A stretch of 64,000 nucleotides of DNA from Paraescarpia echinospica. Taxonomy: Eukaryota; Annelida; Polychaeta; Sabellida; Siboglinidae. The position numbers were made by a program, and so were the translations under genes. Under the pieces are notes generated by a model, which saw nothing but the letters and a program-made list of their open reading frames with translations, was not told the DNA's origin and did no database searches. Shown piece by piece: positions 55,500-64,000 of this stretch; within the stretch, counting starts at the first letter, position 1, and every line of letters starts with the position of its first letter. Location of the stretch: the NCBI GenBank assembly GCA_020002185.1, contig CM034543.1, positions 9,189,742 through 9,253,741 on the forward strand, read 5' to 3'.

Positions 55500-56790
55500 T
55501 CAGAAGTCGTACACGACGTTCCGGTTCTTGTCGACTTCGAGCACCGTCTCGAACTCCCCGTACACGACGACGTTCACCGTCCGGGCGAGCGCGAGCGCGA
55601 AGTGGATCTCGGCGCGCAGTTCCCCGTACGCACGACGTTGAAGTGTTCGCCGTCGCAGCAGTCGGGCGACAGGCCGAAGCCGAATATGGTGTAGCCGTCG
55701 CCGAACTCGTCGCGCGTCACGTCGAACCCCTCGTCCTCGTACGCCTTCCCCGTCGCGGCGAACAGGTTCATATAGCTTCGGATGTAGCGCCGATGCGCGA
55801 AGTCCGGCTGCAGCGGCATGCTCGGCACCTGGCGTCCGTCGACGAAGAGGGCGAAGAAGTTTATTTCGTTGTGCTTCACGTTGAACGGGTTTTTATCGTA
55901 GGCCCCGTTGTAGGCGTCGTTGTCTATCAGGCACATGAACACGCGCCTCGGGAGCGTGCCCAGATAGACGTTCTCGTGCGTGTGCGACATCGTACCCTGC
56001 GGTATCGAGAACACCTTGCAGTCGACGCAGCGCATCGGATACTTGGCCGTCCAGCGCGTCAGCGCCTAGATGTGGCCGAGCTGGACGGCCGGGTTCAACT
56101 TGACCTTGCGCGCCTGCAGGTAGGCCTCCAGCAGAACGATCTTGAACCCCGGATCGACGACGTCGCCCATGAGCGCGTAGGCGTCCTTGCTTCGCACCAG
56201 TCGCATCTTCAGGTCGACGCCGTTCAACAGGCACCGGTTTTGCATGAGCACGTCGACGTGCAGGCGTCCTATCATGTCGAACTCGCGGCTATCGTGTATG
56301 AAATCGTGCCGATGCGCGTACCCGCCGTTGTTGTTGTTGGCCGATTCCATGCGCCCGGCGGTGTCCTTGCACCACAGGTCGGCCTCGAGCTGCGACTTTT
56401 TGGCGTCGGGCCCGTAACTGAGCAGGGTCTCGATGTAGGCCCGAAACGGGTACGTATTCGACGACGGCGTCACGTCAGCGTCACGTCGACCTGACTGAAC
56501 ATCGAATGCAGGAATTTGTTGACGGGCGCCACGACGCTGTCGTTCGCGAGAGCGGTACCGTCCCCCTTCACCACCTTGGCGCGCACGTACAGTCTAACGG
56601 ACGACAGGTCCAGATAGTCGTCTCCGGAGCCCGGAATGAGAAACTCGATAGGGCCGCCAGCGTCGATGGCCGTCAGCGGCTGTTGATCGATCCACTGACC
56701 GCTCTCGATGCTCGTCTGCGTCGTCGTAACGCTGAACAGGTCCAGTTCGGACTTTACGCCCTCGCACGACTGCCGATGCACGAACGCCAT
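55500..56790 (-). pseudogene. Polinton major capsid protein (double jelly-roll), broken
   Basis: Starts MAFVHRQSCEGVKSELDLF with the conserved PIEFLIPGSGDDYLDLS region. The middle contains YPFRAYIETLLSYG, and the C-terminal part VFMCLIDNDAYNGAY and DGYTIFGFGLSPD. It has three lesions: a frame change near 56470 beside a short duplicated GCGTCACGTC, an in-frame stop at 56066-56068 (CTA on the plus strand), and a second frame change near 55620. Expected length is about 430 residues. No intact capsid can be made from this copy. Confidence 0.88.
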
Positions 56791-57100
56791 CCTGCGGCGC
56801 TGGGAAATACGTCTGCTTCGTTCGACGGCGCCTCCACTTAATGGCCGTTGCCGGCTTGCCGGTCGGCCTTATGTATCGTCGCTTTTTCGTAGGCGGCAGC
56901 GGGAGGGCAGCCCGACGAGAAGGCCGCCGAGGTAAAGGTCTTTACGACTGCCGATGCACGAACGCCATCCAACTACGCGGGAAATACGTCGTCGCTCGAC
57001 GTCGGCCTCTTTCGACGGCGCCTCTTCTTACTGGCCGTCGCCGGCTTACCGGGCGGCTTTAAGCGTCGTCGTCGCTTTTTCGGCGGCGGGGGACTATTCA
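56768..57100. repeat. ~178-bp tandem duplication at the core/capsid gene junction
   Basis: CGACTGCCGATGCACGAACG occurs at about 56767 and 56945, followed by parallel GGGAAATACGTC, TTCGACGGCGCCTC and CGTCGCTTTTTCG blocks. The duplicated piece covers the C-terminus of the basic core protein and the first codons of the major capsid gene. Confidence 0.8.
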
Positions 57101-57383
57101 ACAGCCCGTCGAGAAGGTCGGCGCCCGCCTCCTTCGCGCGCCTCTTTACCGCCTGTTTCAGATTGCCGCCGGCGACGACGTCCTGCGCCACGCGGACGCC
57201 CGTCTTGAGCGCGCGCTTGCCCAGCGCCACGGCCCCTCTCTTGATGAGCGGCATGGCGCTTCGAAACAGGCTGCCGAAGAGATTACCCAGTCCGTGCCCC
57301 CGCTGCGATCGGGCGCCTACGAACACCGGCAGGCCGCCGCCGACCTGCCGCGGGTAGTAGTCCTCGTACACGTTTCGCGTCAT
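56973..57383 (-). CDS. Basic virion core protein, adenovirus core-like
   Basis: 136 residues, intact. The N-terminus MTRNVYEDYYPRQVGGG is followed by a Gly/Leu-rich segment GHGLGNLFGSLFRSAMPL and an Ala/Lys-rich helix. The tail is extremely basic with two KK(R)RRRR runs. Position beside the capsid genes and composition suggest a DNA-condensing core protein comparable to small adenovirus core proteins. The analogy is by character and context rather than alignment. The adjacent duplication shows the original tail junction with the capsid gene. Confidence 0.75.
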   Translation of the reverse strand: MTRNVYEDYYPRQVGGGLPVFVGARSQRGHGLGNLFGSLFRSAMPLIKRGAVALGKRALKTGVRVAQDVVAGGNLKQAVKRRAKEAGADLLDGLLNSPPPPKKRRRRLKPPGKPATASKKRRRRKRPTSSDDVFPA

Positions 57384-57385
57384 CG

Positions 57386-58231
57386 TCAGAACAGTTTCGA
57401 CTTGCAGCGTCTGACGTGAAGCGTCGTCACGACTTTTCCGTGCTCGAGTGGTATCGACTGACCGAGGTCATCTCTTATATCTATATCGATCGAAGCGAAT
57501 TGGCGACGCAGGAGCGGCGCGTATTGGACGCGGTCGAAGATGTTCGATACGATGCTGCCGTTCGAACCGTAGGCGGGCACGGATCGGATGAGGGGGGCGA
57601 ATACGTCGCCGACGATGCGCGACTCCACGATGTCCGTCTACACGAACAGGGTGTCGACGCCGCCGTTCAGGTCCACCGGGTGGCTCGCCTCGAACTCGAA
57701 CAGGTACCCCGGGGACAGGCCGCCGCCGCCGTCCGCGGGCAAACCGTAACGCGCGATATAGTTCGACTCGAAGCCTAGTATCTGTTTCAGGCGCCCGTCC
57801 CGCGGCATGATAATTTCGACGCCCGGCGATAGAAGCAACGTCATCCGATTAGTGATGGCGCTGTACTCTATGCGCGCCTTGACCGTGTGGGTGCTCAGTT
57901 TCGTCAACGCCGCGTTGATTTTGCGCATCAGCTTTTTGGCGTTGTTGTAAAAGCCGTGCGGAATGTTGCCCTGTCGGGCAATTTTGCCCCCGGACTCGGT
58001 GGTGAAAACGCCCACCTCCCCCGTCTCGCACGCCACGAAGAAGTAGGCGTCCGCCGGCCTCACATTGTACCAGCTATGCGTGTACTGTAGCGACACCAGC
58101 CCGCATCCCCACTGCCCCGACAGGTCGACGCGCTGCGGCAGTTTCGTCGTGTAGTGCGTCAACGTGTTTTCGGGGTGCGCCTTCATAGACGCGTTGCTCG
58201 GCAACGTCACGTAAAAGTCAGACGACGCCAT
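57386..58231 (-). pseudogene. Polinton minor capsid (penton-like) with one stop
   Basis: Starts MASSDFYVTLPSNAS and runs 281 codons with a single in-frame stop at 57638-57640 after TLFV. The corresponding codon is Tyr in the copy at 11036. The C-terminus (HVRRCKSKLF) ends 2 bases before the core protein ATG. It would be a single jelly-roll protein forming capsid vertices. Everything except one codon is preserved, so the loss looks recent. Confidence 0.9.
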
Positions 58232-58538
58232 CGCGTCTCATAGACGGACTCGGCAGTAGGTAGCCGAGGCAACTACTCAGCAGCGCCGTCCACAGGTTGG
58301 AGTCGCCCGTGCCGCGCGTTAGATTGTATATACTGACGACGATCACCGTGTACAGGACGACGATCTGGCACAGGAAGACGATCTCGGCCTTAGGGCATTC
58401 GTTGCCGCAGAGACGCCACGGAACGCTCGCGACGGAGGAGGCGTCGACGGCATCGGGCGCACCCACAGAGACGCATAAGTCGTCGGCGGGTGCTCCGACA
58501 AATGCGCTTGAGTCGACGGCGGTGGTCGGCGGTTGCAT
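58218..58538 (-). CDS. Polinton single-pass membrane protein
   Basis: 106 residues from ATG, intact. Homologue of 10726-11052 with the same transmembrane helix (EIVFLCQIVVLYTVIVV) and SNLWTALLSSCLGYLLP block. The end overlaps the minor capsid start by 14 bases. The N-terminal half is less conserved than the helix and tail. Function unknown. Confidence 0.82.
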   Translation of the reverse strand: MQPPTTAVDSSAFVGAPADDLCVSVGAPDAVDASSVASVPWRLCGNECPKAEIVFLCQIVVLYTVIVVSIYNLTRGTGDSNLWTALLSSCLGYLLPSPSMRRDGVV

Positions 58539-58952
58539 TGGCTGCTGCTGCTGCTGCTGTCGTCTCGACCGTACACATCGCGCGACTGCCGTCCGACTCT
58601 ACTGCGTCGTTCCTTTATCGCGCGCAGGCACACCATAGTTCGTCGACGGGCGTGGGGGCGTCGGTGGTGGCGCGGCCTCTTCTCATCTGCAGTCTACTAA
58701 TACAGCACGGTCCCCTTATAAAAAACGAAAAGCCGTTGCACAATCCCGCCTCGTGCAGTCGCCAGCACCCCGCGTGGCGCCTCCAACGCGTCGTCGTCAT
58801 CCCTTATAGGTCACGCAGATAAATCATAGAGCGAGTTCGCCGACGTTGCGGTCGAAGTCGATAGCATCGGTCGCAGCGACAACGGTAGCGGCGGCGGATG
58901 TAGGAAGAAAATCTCCAGTGCTCTGCGTATTCCGTCCAACAACGCGTCGCCA
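58539..58952 (-). other. Intergenic region with partial duplication of the integrase end
   Basis: A leftward TATAAGGGGAC at about 58708-58718 could be a TATA box for the membrane-protein block. CCCTTATAGG occurs at 58801 and 58956 with similar flanks, marking an approximately 155-bp duplication absent from the other Polinton. A small frame from 58800 (MTTTRWRRHAGCWRLHE) is shared with 10446 only in its first part. Confidence 0.45.
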
Positions 58953-60074
58953 TCAGCCCTTATAGGCCACGAATTCCTTGGCGTTGATCCAGCTATTGAA
59001 CGAGGCCAGATAGCCGAACCATTTGAAGAGCGCCTCTTCGCCCTTACCGCGTCGTCGACGACGTCTCTGTAGAACGGATTCCACCCGATATAGTTTGTCC
59101 TTCGCAACGATCACTTTTTGTAGCTCCGGCTGGTAGAAGGTACCGTCCAGTATCGTGCCGGCGTCGTCCATCAGTCGGTAAACAGGAGGATCGGTCGGGT
59201 GCAAATCTACGACGGTGAAGAGCTCTTCGCTCCAGTTAGCCATGTACCCCTTCTTGAAACGTCCCTTCACCTTGCTGATGCGTACGCGATCCCCCGCTCG
59301 CAGTTTCGGCTTGCTTTTGTTTTTTTGACACCGTCTGCCGCCGTACATACGCTGCCACACGCTCTCCTGATTCGACGCGTCGACGCTCGCCGGCGTCCTA
59401 CCGATGCTTCGATGGTAGGCGTTGTTGTACGAGCGCACGAAGTCCTGCAACGGCTCCACGAACCTCAGCGTCTGATGCTTCGTGAAGTACCTCCACATGC
59501 GCGTCTTCAGCGTACGATTGAATCGCTCCATGACGCTCGCCTTGGTCTCCTCGTTGTGCGTCACGAAATGATGGACGCCGCGCGCCTTCAAAAGCGTCTG
59601 AAGGGGCCTGTTGAGAAACTCCGTCCCCTTGTCGGTCTGCAGGACGTGCGGCGGCGACGACAGCAGCCCCTCGAAGGCCGCGACGAGCGCCGGACCTGAT
59701 TTGCGCTTCAACGGAACGCACCACACCCGCTTCGAGAAGACGTCGATGACCGTCAATAGGAACGCTATGCCGTCGTTGTGCTTTTTTAGTTTAGCCACGT
59801 CGACGAGATCGGCTTGCCACTGCTGGTTTCGACCGCCCACGATAACGCGACGTCGCTTAAAACGGCGCCTAACCGGCTTGTGAAGCGTATAGGCGTCCTG
59901 CTCCGCCAGCCGCCGCCCGACGATCGGCTTGGGCACCGCGGACGCCCGGTGCAACGCGTCGACGCCGCCATAACTGCCTGCCCGTTTCGGGTCGAAGTAG
60001 GCGCGCTTCAGTCGGCCGTCGCGTTGTTGGCGCTTTCGTTGCGCACCACGAGTCCGCCGGGGCACCACCGCCAT
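58953..60074 (-). CDS. Polinton DDE integrase with chromodomain
   Basis: 373 residues from the conserved ATG, intact. Catalytic D89, D148 and E183 keep the D,D35E spacing (WQADLVD, QTDKGTEF, VMERFNRT). The C-terminal chromodomain reads YRVESVLQ to LFKWFGYLASFNSW; one aromatic-cage neighbour differs from the other copy (VLVKW versus ALFKW). Its role is insertion of the element into the genome. Although polymerase and capsids are dead, this gene and the ATPase remain open. Confidence 0.93.
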   Translation of the reverse strand: MAVVPRRTRGAQRKRQQRDGRLKRAYFDPKRAGSYGGVDALHRASAVPKPIVGRRLAEQDAYTLHKPVRRRFKRRRVIVGGRNQQWQADLVDVAKLKKHNDGIAFLLTVIDVFSKRVWCVPLKRKSGPALVAAFEGLLSSPPHVLQTDKGTEFLNRPLQTLLKARGVHHFVTHNEETKASVMERFNRTLKTRMWRYFTKHQTLRFVEPLQDFVRSYNNAYHRSIGRTPASVDASNQESVWQRMYGGRRCQKNKSKPKLRAGDRVRISKVKGRFKKGYMANWSEELFTVVDLHPTDPPVYRLMDDAGTILDGTFYQPELQKVIVAKDKLYRVESVLQRRRRRRGKGEEALFKWFGYLASFNSWINAKEFVAYKG

Positions 60075-60181
60075 GGATCGTGCGGCGCCGACGATACGGC
60101 GAACAAGAGGGCGGCGACGATGACCGCCGCGATTACGACGGCGACGACGACGACGAGTACTGATCTTCGGGCGGGGGGCAT
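60008..60181 (-). CDS. Small membrane protein with sequons, overlapping integrase start
   Basis: 57 residues from ATG. Transmembrane stretch at residues 8-29 (almost only Val/Ala/Ile/Leu), then Trp/Cys-containing linker, then GGLVVRNESANNATAD with two N-glycosylation sequons. Homologous to 9185-9385. Start, helix, sequon block and stop are kept, although the last 67 bases also encode the integrase N-terminus in another frame. No known family recognised. Confidence 0.6.
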   Translation of the reverse strand: MPPARRSVLVVVVAVVIAAVIVAALLFAVSSAPHDPWRWCPGGLVVRNESANNATAD

Positions 60182-60196
60182 CCTCTACGGGGGGCG

Positions 60197-60859
60197 CTAA
60201 AAGCTGGACCACGGCATGCGCTCGACGGACCGAGTGCGCCCCTTTCGCTTCTGCGCGCGCTGTATATACGCCCGACGCTGGGGGTTGCCGACGAGCTCCA
60301 TAGGCACGTTCAGCCGCCTTATATGATCGCCGAACACTTCCCAGCCAACCGGCGCGGGGGACCTCTTTCTCTTTCGCATGAGATCGTTCACGAGATCTAC
60401 CATATTGCTTCCGGCGATAGGCGTACCGTCGTACACGAGTTCCGCTCGATCGTTCCAGCGAATCAGCGGGTCGGCTTTCATTCGCGCCAACAGGAGGCGG
60501 GCCTTTTCTTTCAGCACTTTCGGTACGCTCTTCACGACCTCGCTCTCCGTCTCCCCCGGTAATTGATCGGGCGTAGGCGGCGGCGGCTGATCGGACGACG
60601 ACGACTCGTTCTTCACTACGGACACGCGCATCGGCTGCTGCGCGCGAGACGCCTCCATGGCGTTGTAACGACTCAGAAGTTGATTGTACGCCGCCACCTT
60701 TTCGCCTTCGGATAAATCTGCACGCTCGAGAACGGCTTTCATGTCGCTGTCCAGGCTACTCATCACACGCGACGTGGTCGTGGTCGGTTGCGATAGTAAC
60801 GGAAGTAGACGCTCCACCAACCGGGCGTCTACCAGCGCCATCTTCTTCGCGTGCTGCAT
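60197..60859 (-). CDS. Polinton hypothetical protein with proline stretch
   Basis: 220 residues from ATG at 60857-60859, intact. Homologue of 8453-9169 with shorter proline run (PPPPTP) and a single basic RKGRTRSVER tail. Start overlaps the stop of the upstream gene as TGATG. Likely a virion assembly or structural protein by position; function unknown. Confidence 0.8.
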   Translation of the reverse strand: MQHAKKMALVDARLVERLLPLLSQPTTTTSRVMSSLDSDMKAVLERADLSEGEKVAAYNQLLSRYNAMEASRAQQPMRVSVVKNESSSSDQPPPPTPDQLPGETESEVVKSVPKVLKEKARLLLARMKADPLIRWNDRAELVYDGTPIAGSNMVDLVNDLMRKRKRSPAPVGWEVFGDHIRRLNVPMELVGNPQRRAYIQRAQKRKGRTRSVERMPWSSF

Positions 60860-61203
60860 CAACCGATAGCCTGCCTGAGGAGGTGCAGATAGGTGCTCGC
60901 CAACGGCGCCAGCAGCGCCGTCAGAAACGCGCCCGAACCCGTCTGCAGGACGGCCCTCTTCCGTTTGATGGGTACTTTTTTCGACGCTAGCTTGCGCAAA
61001 TTGTTCCTGTACTTTATCAGCACTTTTCGGTTGTTAGGCGTCAATTTCACGTTCCCTCGCAGAATGTTATACTCGCAGTCGGCCAGACTGCATATGAGGT
61101 CGGCGTCCGCGTGGGCGATTACCGCCTTTCTCAGATTCGTATTCCGCTGGTAGCGACGCTACAGCTGCAGGGCAAGGATGTGCCTCTTCAATAGATCTGT
61201 CAT
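60859..61203 (-). pseudogene. Polinton small basic protein with premature stop
   Basis: Homologue of 8109-8453. The ATG at 61201-61203 is followed after 14 codons by an in-frame TAG (61159-61161) where the other copy has a Leu codon. The rest of the frame is open to the same hydrophobic C-terminus (GAFLTALLAPLASTYLHLL). Internal reinitiation is possible but unsupported. Confidence 0.8.
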
Positions 61204-61242
61204 CCTGTCGAATGACGGTGGCCGCGGCGCGCCCCGCCTATT

Positions 61243-61917
61243 TCATAGTCTCCTCGGCACATAGACGTACTGAATGGGGTCGTCGGGAAAAATTTCCGTA
61301 AGCAGGCGCATGGTTTCCGGCGTTTCCTGTTTCAGATCCACCAGGAGGTAACCGTAGGCGGCCGACGTGGCATCTTTGTACGCCTCCACCATGTAGTTGA
61401 TACTATCCGGGTACATCTGTTTCGCCAGGTGACCTACTTGTCCGGCGTCCCGGGGACTCTTGAAGAGGACCATATACTGCGCGTTTAAGCTGATTGTGTG
61501 ATTTTCTTTCCCTTTCGGAAAGAGATTCTGCAAAAGCTGTACGACGGACGCGTTGCAGTGGTGACTTTTTTTAGTAAACAAAGTCGTGACGCTACTATTG
61601 GTCTCCGACATAAGGTCATCGAGTACTAGAAGCGTCCTCGTTTTGGTGTCCAGAAGCGACGGATCCGGCAAACCGTCTACAAATTCTACGCCGGCCATAG
61701 AGTCGTAAGCGGTCTGCCACTGGCCGTAACACCACAGAATTTTCTCCGGTGGCGGCGAAATCATACACGAAGCAAACTTTAACAGGCGTACAACGAAAGT
61801 AGTCTTCCCGCACCCCGTAGGGCCGGACACTATACACGTAAAAGGGTGTTTCCACTTTCCGTCCATAGCGACAACTGGTGCGCCGACAACGTTACGATCG
61901 CCTATATGCACCGCCAT
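61243..61917 (-). CDS. Polinton FtsK/HerA-type packaging ATPase
   Basis: 224 residues from ATG at 61915-61917, the same length as the copies at 7395 and 19700. Walker A GPTGCGKT and Walker B LLVLDD are intact. An 18-codon extension upstream would need a GTG start and is not used. It ends TGA where the other copies have TAA inside a TATA motif. It would package element DNA into the capsid. Confidence 0.92.
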   Translation of the reverse strand: MAVHIGDRNVVGAPVVAMDGKWKHPFTCIVSGPTGCGKTTFVVRLLKFASCMISPPPEKILWCYGQWQTAYDSMAGVEFVDGLPDPSLLDTKTRTLLVLDDLMSETNSSVTTLFTKKSHHCNASVVQLLQNLFPKGKENHTISLNAQYMVLFKSPRDAGQVGHLAKQMYPDSINYMVEAYKDATSAAYGYLLVDLKQETPETMRLLTEIFPDDPIQYVYVPRRL

Positions 61918-62433
61918 CAACAATTCGCCGAGCTTGATCTGACCGTATACGCGTCGACGACATATCTTCACGAGGACACACTACGGCGGCGGCGCCTCAC
62001 GTGTAACCACTATATAACCGCGCGCCCTTTTTTAGTCACTAGGGGGACATGCTTTCTTTTTCAGTCACTTGATGTCAGCACACATTCTTAACCATTATAT
62101 AATTTGAAGCGCAGGTGACTCCACTTCATACTCCGCACAACCATTACATAACCATTACTATTTTTAATTATTGCTAGTGCTGCCCTCTAGTGAATGCGCT
62201 ACTCATTTGTTACTAATTAGTACTTAATTACCCTAATTATTTACCTAATTAGTACCTGATTAGTCACTAGATGTCGACACCCTCTTTCTATGGAAACCCA
62301 TCAATCACTTTTTTTGTTTTTGACGTTTACTAAAACATTACTGCTAAAAAACGTAGGGATTCCTACTTATAAAAAACGAAAAAGCCTTTGATCTGGGGTC
62401 ATGACCGGTGTTGCCGACGACTACATTACTACT
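61918..62433 (-). repeat. Polinton right terminal repeat and ATPase promoter region
   Basis: The minus strand starts AGTAGTAATGTAG at 62433, followed by GGTCATGACC, GATCAAAGGC and several ACTAATTAG motifs down to about 62163. TATATA at 62011-62016, about 95 bases before the ATPase ATG, is a candidate TATA box. The next bases, GCTACC (62434-62439), belong to the LINE into which it is inserted and would be the 6-bp target site. Confidence 0.82.
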
Positions 62434-63224
62434 GCTACCGCATCGTCTACTGATCTGTTTGCTTGATATGCAAACTGGTGCGAGTCCAGGAGGCCGTCGG
62501 TGACCGACTTCAGGTACTTGAGTACTATGCGCTCGAACACTTTCATGGCGACTGAGGTCAGTGCCACTGGACGGTAGTCGTTCAACCCGGTGATGTTGGA
62601 CTTCTTGGGAATGTGTATGATAGTGGAATTTTTGAAGCAGATTGGAACTCTGCACTGCTGGAGAGAGGAGTTGTAGATGTCCGTAAACACTGCAGAGAGT
62701 TGGTCGGCGCAGTTTTTCAGGGTAGATGTGGATATGTTGTCTGGACCCGAAGCCTTCCGCGTGCTCTGTCTCCTGAACAGTTTCCTCACCTCAGTTTCCT
62801 GGACTATGAAGGGCGGAGGCAGAGAGGTACCTGGAAGTGGGCGCTGCTCTGGTGAATAGTTAAGCTTGTCAAATCTGCTGTAAAAGTTGTTGAGCTGATC
62901 AGGTAATGACGGGTCACTGCTGTTGGTGGCCGCTGCGTGTTCCTTGTACTGCGTAATCTGCCGCAGGCCATTCCAGACAGACATGATGTTGTTGGAAGCG
63001 AACTGGTCCTCAAGTTTGCGTTTGAATACGGATGTGGCCTTCTTGACCGCCTTCTGCGCCTCGCACTTAGCTCTCCTGAATTCTTCCCTGTTGCCGCTGA
63101 TGAACGCCGCGTTCTTCGCCGCCAGTTTCTGCTTGACGTCCCTGGTGAACCAAGGTTTGTCGTTGCCATACAGGGTGACAGTCTTTGTCTCCGTGCACAG
63201 CTCCTCACACCAGTTGATGTAGGA
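62434..63224 (-). pseudogene. Array LINE fragment interrupted by the Polinton
   Basis: RT fingers of the same LINE as at 32339-34861, equivalent to roughly 32970-33760, with EVRKLFRRQSTRKASGPDNI and KKSNITGLNDYRPVALTSV. It is cut on the left by the Polinton end and on the right by a deletion that joins it to sequence equivalent to about 37790 in unit A. The open frame across both joins is accidental. Confidence 0.85.
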
Positions 63225-63607
63225 TTGTGCAAAGTCAAGAATGTGACACATTTTAATAAAAGGCCATAACTGAAATGATTATGAATATATTTACATAATT
63301 TGTGCATGGTGTACTTGTAACCACATTAATTAGTTACAAATGTGATTTTACATTAGCCAGTCAGTTATCATTATGTGTAATTCAATTCATAAGTCAATGT
63401 TAGATCGCAAACTGAATTGGACAATAAAAATAAATCCAGGTTTTTAAAAAGCATTCATATTTCATTTAAGTAGATGTTTCAAATTTTTATATTTTAAACA
63501 TAATTAAATTATTATAATAATAGCGTCTTAATACGTATTCAAGTGCTATAAGTAAAAACTATGATTCGTATCAGGTAAAATGAATTTGTCAATCAGCTTG
63601 CCAAATA
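63225..63607. repeat. Right end of a deleted array unit
   Basis: Matches the last 380 bp of unit A (about 37788-38167), with a few substitutions. Roughly 4 kb between LINE and this part is deleted. No gene. Confidence 0.85.
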
Positions 63608-64000
63608 AGTTTATTATTGATAGTAGCCTCTTTGATAGACACTAGCACCTCCATCAACACACATAAAATAAAAACCTCCTCCTGTGATGCATACGTCTAT
63701 AATGAATAATATCGGTTGCATTGCTATACGTATTTGTTGTGTATAGGAAAACAAAATTACTTAGCATAAAATGCTAAAAACAATGGTATATAATTGATAT
63801 TGCTTTGGAATACCATTGAAATGTACCTAACAATTGAAATATGGACAGTTTGTCAAAATGACATTAACCAAAAATATTCATTTTGTTAATGCTTACCCAC
63901 AGGTTAAACTCCCACGAAGATATACGCACACGTGAAAGCATGACCACATACATAAACACATGTACGTTTGCACTGATGCATTTGTGCACCCACAGACGCA
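63608..64000. repeat. Start of a further 6.9-kb array unit
   Basis: Matches 31256-31648 of unit A up to the first bases of the (CA)n tract, where the window ends. It shows that the array continues beyond the Polinton. Confidence 0.9.

Larger units (their letters stand above)
50129..62433. mobile_element. Nearly complete Maverick/Polinton (adintovirus-like) element
   Basis: 12.3 kb visible, left end in the gap. Polymerase genes run right; protease, major capsid, core protein, minor capsid, membrane protein, integrase, small membrane protein, two hypotheticals and ATPase run left, ending in a terminal repeat at 62433. Its GC content is clearly higher than the surroundings. The gene set corresponds to a self-replicating, capsid-forming integrating element. 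Several genes are disabled by stops, frameshifts or deletion, while ATPase, integrase and protease remain open. Confidence 0.93.

Noticed and set aside
55265..56494. 409-codon plus-strand frame opposite protease and capsid
   Set aside because: It overlaps two recognised genes entirely on the opposite strand and has no recognisable domain.

Overview
The window looks like nuclear DNA of an animal, probably an aquatic invertebrate, although the sequence does not identify the species. It is AT-rich, full of degraded non-LTR retrotransposons, long (CA/GT)n microsatellites and a 101-bp satellite. It has no bacterial-style gene layout, no rRNA or tRNA gene that I could see, and no convincing complete host gene. 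Almost everything recognisable belongs to mobile elements, many nested or tandemly duplicated. Two 1000-N assembly gaps (20416-21415 and 49129-50128) interrupt it.

Region 1-20415 is two copies of a 12,306-bp direct repeat. Each copy starts with a decayed CR1-like LINE on the minus strand. It is split by a fragment of another LINE and by a 3.17-kb Tc1/mariner-pogo-type DNA transposon whose remaining coding sequence joins a Psq-type helix-turn-helix to a broken OTU-like module. Next comes a short forward RTE-like reverse transcriptase scrap and the left end of a Maverick/Polinton (adintovirus-like) element. In copy 1 this Polinton carries a packaging ATPase, two virion-associated hypotheticals, a small membrane protein overlapping the integrase, the chromodomain integrase, a second membrane protein and a truncated minor capsid gene. 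It then breaks into an inverted LINE tail. Copy 2 runs into the first gap inside the Polinton.

Region 21416-26533 holds about 32 units of a 101-bp satellite with an 11-unit higher-order period, a proline-rich repeated stretch, a 184-bp tandem duplication and an inverted Polinton terminus. Region 26534-31255 has a possible host exon pair around a (GT)n intron, RTE-like LINE remains and the 3' half of an L2/Rex1-like LINE.

Region 31256-49128 is a head-to-tail array of a 6,912-bp unit (A, B and partial C). Each unit carries an uninterrupted endonuclease-reverse transcriptase ORF whose C-terminus is cut off at the same point, an upstream fragment of an RTE-type endonuclease, and a (CA)n tract.

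Region 50129-62433 is a nearly full-length Polinton. Rightward are a zinc-finger segment and a type B DNA polymerase. Leftward are, from right to left, ATPase, two small virion-associated genes, small membrane protein, integrase, membrane protein, minor capsid, basic core protein, major capsid and adenain-type protease. The polymerase, both capsid genes and one small gene carry stops or frameshifts, and the polymerase has also lost its catalytic motif C. ATPase, integrase and protease remain open. Its right terminus abuts another deleted copy of the 6.9-kb array unit, which runs to the window end. Together the genes describe a self-synthesising, virion-forming element that is now non-autonomous here.
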